DNA of 13,389 nucleotides, from positions 1 to 13,389 of the forward strand of contig CANDLP010000022.1 of assembly GCA_947385505.1 (NCBI GenBank). The letters are read 5' to 3'. The stretch comes from an uncultured Clostridia bacterium. Lineage in GTDB: Bacteria; Bacillota; Clostridia; Oscillospirales; Ruminococcaceae. Under the pieces are notes generated by a model. The model saw only the letters and a program-made list of their open reading frames with translations. It did not search any database and was not told the DNA's origin. Both the position numbers and the translations under genes were made by a program. Numbering within the stretch: the stretch's first letter is position 1; each line of letters starts with the position of its first letter. This document shows, piece by piece, positions 13,259 through 13,389 of the stretch.

Positions 13259-13389
13259 TTACCCTTCCTTCCCGAACGCCTGATTCATATTCTTAACCGC
13301 GCTCTCAATCATCAAATCAACGCTTTCCTCATCAATTTTCAAATTCTTCTCGGCAAGAAAATCAAGCACATACTTTTTCTTTTCCTTGC
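13259..13389 (-). CDS. Probable phage holin (LL-H type), 5' end beyond window
   Basis: Only the C-terminal 43 residues are inside the window, on the minus strand, ending at TAA (13261-13259). The visible sequence has KKKYVLDFLAEKNLKIDEES followed by VDLMIESAVKNMNQAFGKEG. This matches the tail pattern of the LL-H family of phage holins: a Lys-rich start, an I-D-hydrophobic segment, then an IE(S/A)AVK-N helix. The membrane helix expected upstream is outside the window, so the call rests on the tail and on the position two bases before a lysin. It is too short to appear as a full reading frame. Confidence 0.6.
   Translation of the reverse strand, partial: KEKKKYVLDFLAEKNLKIDEESVDLMIESAVKNMNQAFGKEG

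Overview
The window looks like a contig from a low-to-mid GC, spore-forming Clostridia-type Firmicute (Oscillospiraceae/Ruminococcaceae-like, probably gut or rumen). The evidence is a CwlD-type spore amidase next to radA, strong AGGAG-type ribosome binding sites, consensus sigma-A promoters, and intergenic hairpins of the GGGGC-AAA-GCCCC kind. The species cannot be fixed from the sequence. Bases 1-47 are not biological: they are an Illumina P7/index/Read-2 adapter left on the contig end, fused in frame to a truncated MATE transporter gene.

Layout. 48-804: C-terminal part of a MATE drug/metabolite exporter. 963-1751: a membrane-anchored protein of unknown role behind a near-consensus extended -10 promoter. 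1754-1847: a small inverted-repeat element that also supplies a terminator. 2514-1868 (minus): a two-gene, translationally coupled operon (a helical protein and a 71-residue protein). 2574-3128: a four-helix membrane protein. 3217-5338: cwlD overlapping radA. 5476-9772: a carbohydrate region with a cytoplasmic GH26 glycosidase, a lipoprotein and a GH42 beta-galactosidase. The gap between the first two holds a cluster of non-coding inverted-repeat elements (6532-7017). 9777-9957: further repeat copies. 9979-11154: a YkgJ-type CxxCxxCC protein and the tRNA t6A dehydratase TcdA in one operon. 11999-11151 (minus): a LysR regulator converging on tcdA. 13389-12450 (minus): the end of a probable phage holin and a complete NlpC/P60-SH3 endolysin, which suggests a prophage or phage-derived lysis cassette running off the right edge.

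How it fits together. GH26 and GH42 both lack signal peptides, so they would act on imported manno- or galacto-oligosaccharides. No transporter is visible in the window. cwlD/radA and ykgJ/tcdA are ordinary chromosomal maintenance genes. The most unusual content is non-coding. Four MITE-like inverted-repeat elements with mostly TA-flanked ends are present, at least three of which share a related GC-rich core. One consists of seven hairpins placed back to back. A near-perfect promoter sits just upstream of this cluster with no gene until 7111. There is no CRISPR array, rRNA or tRNA, and I see no clear new protein-based defence or biosynthetic system.
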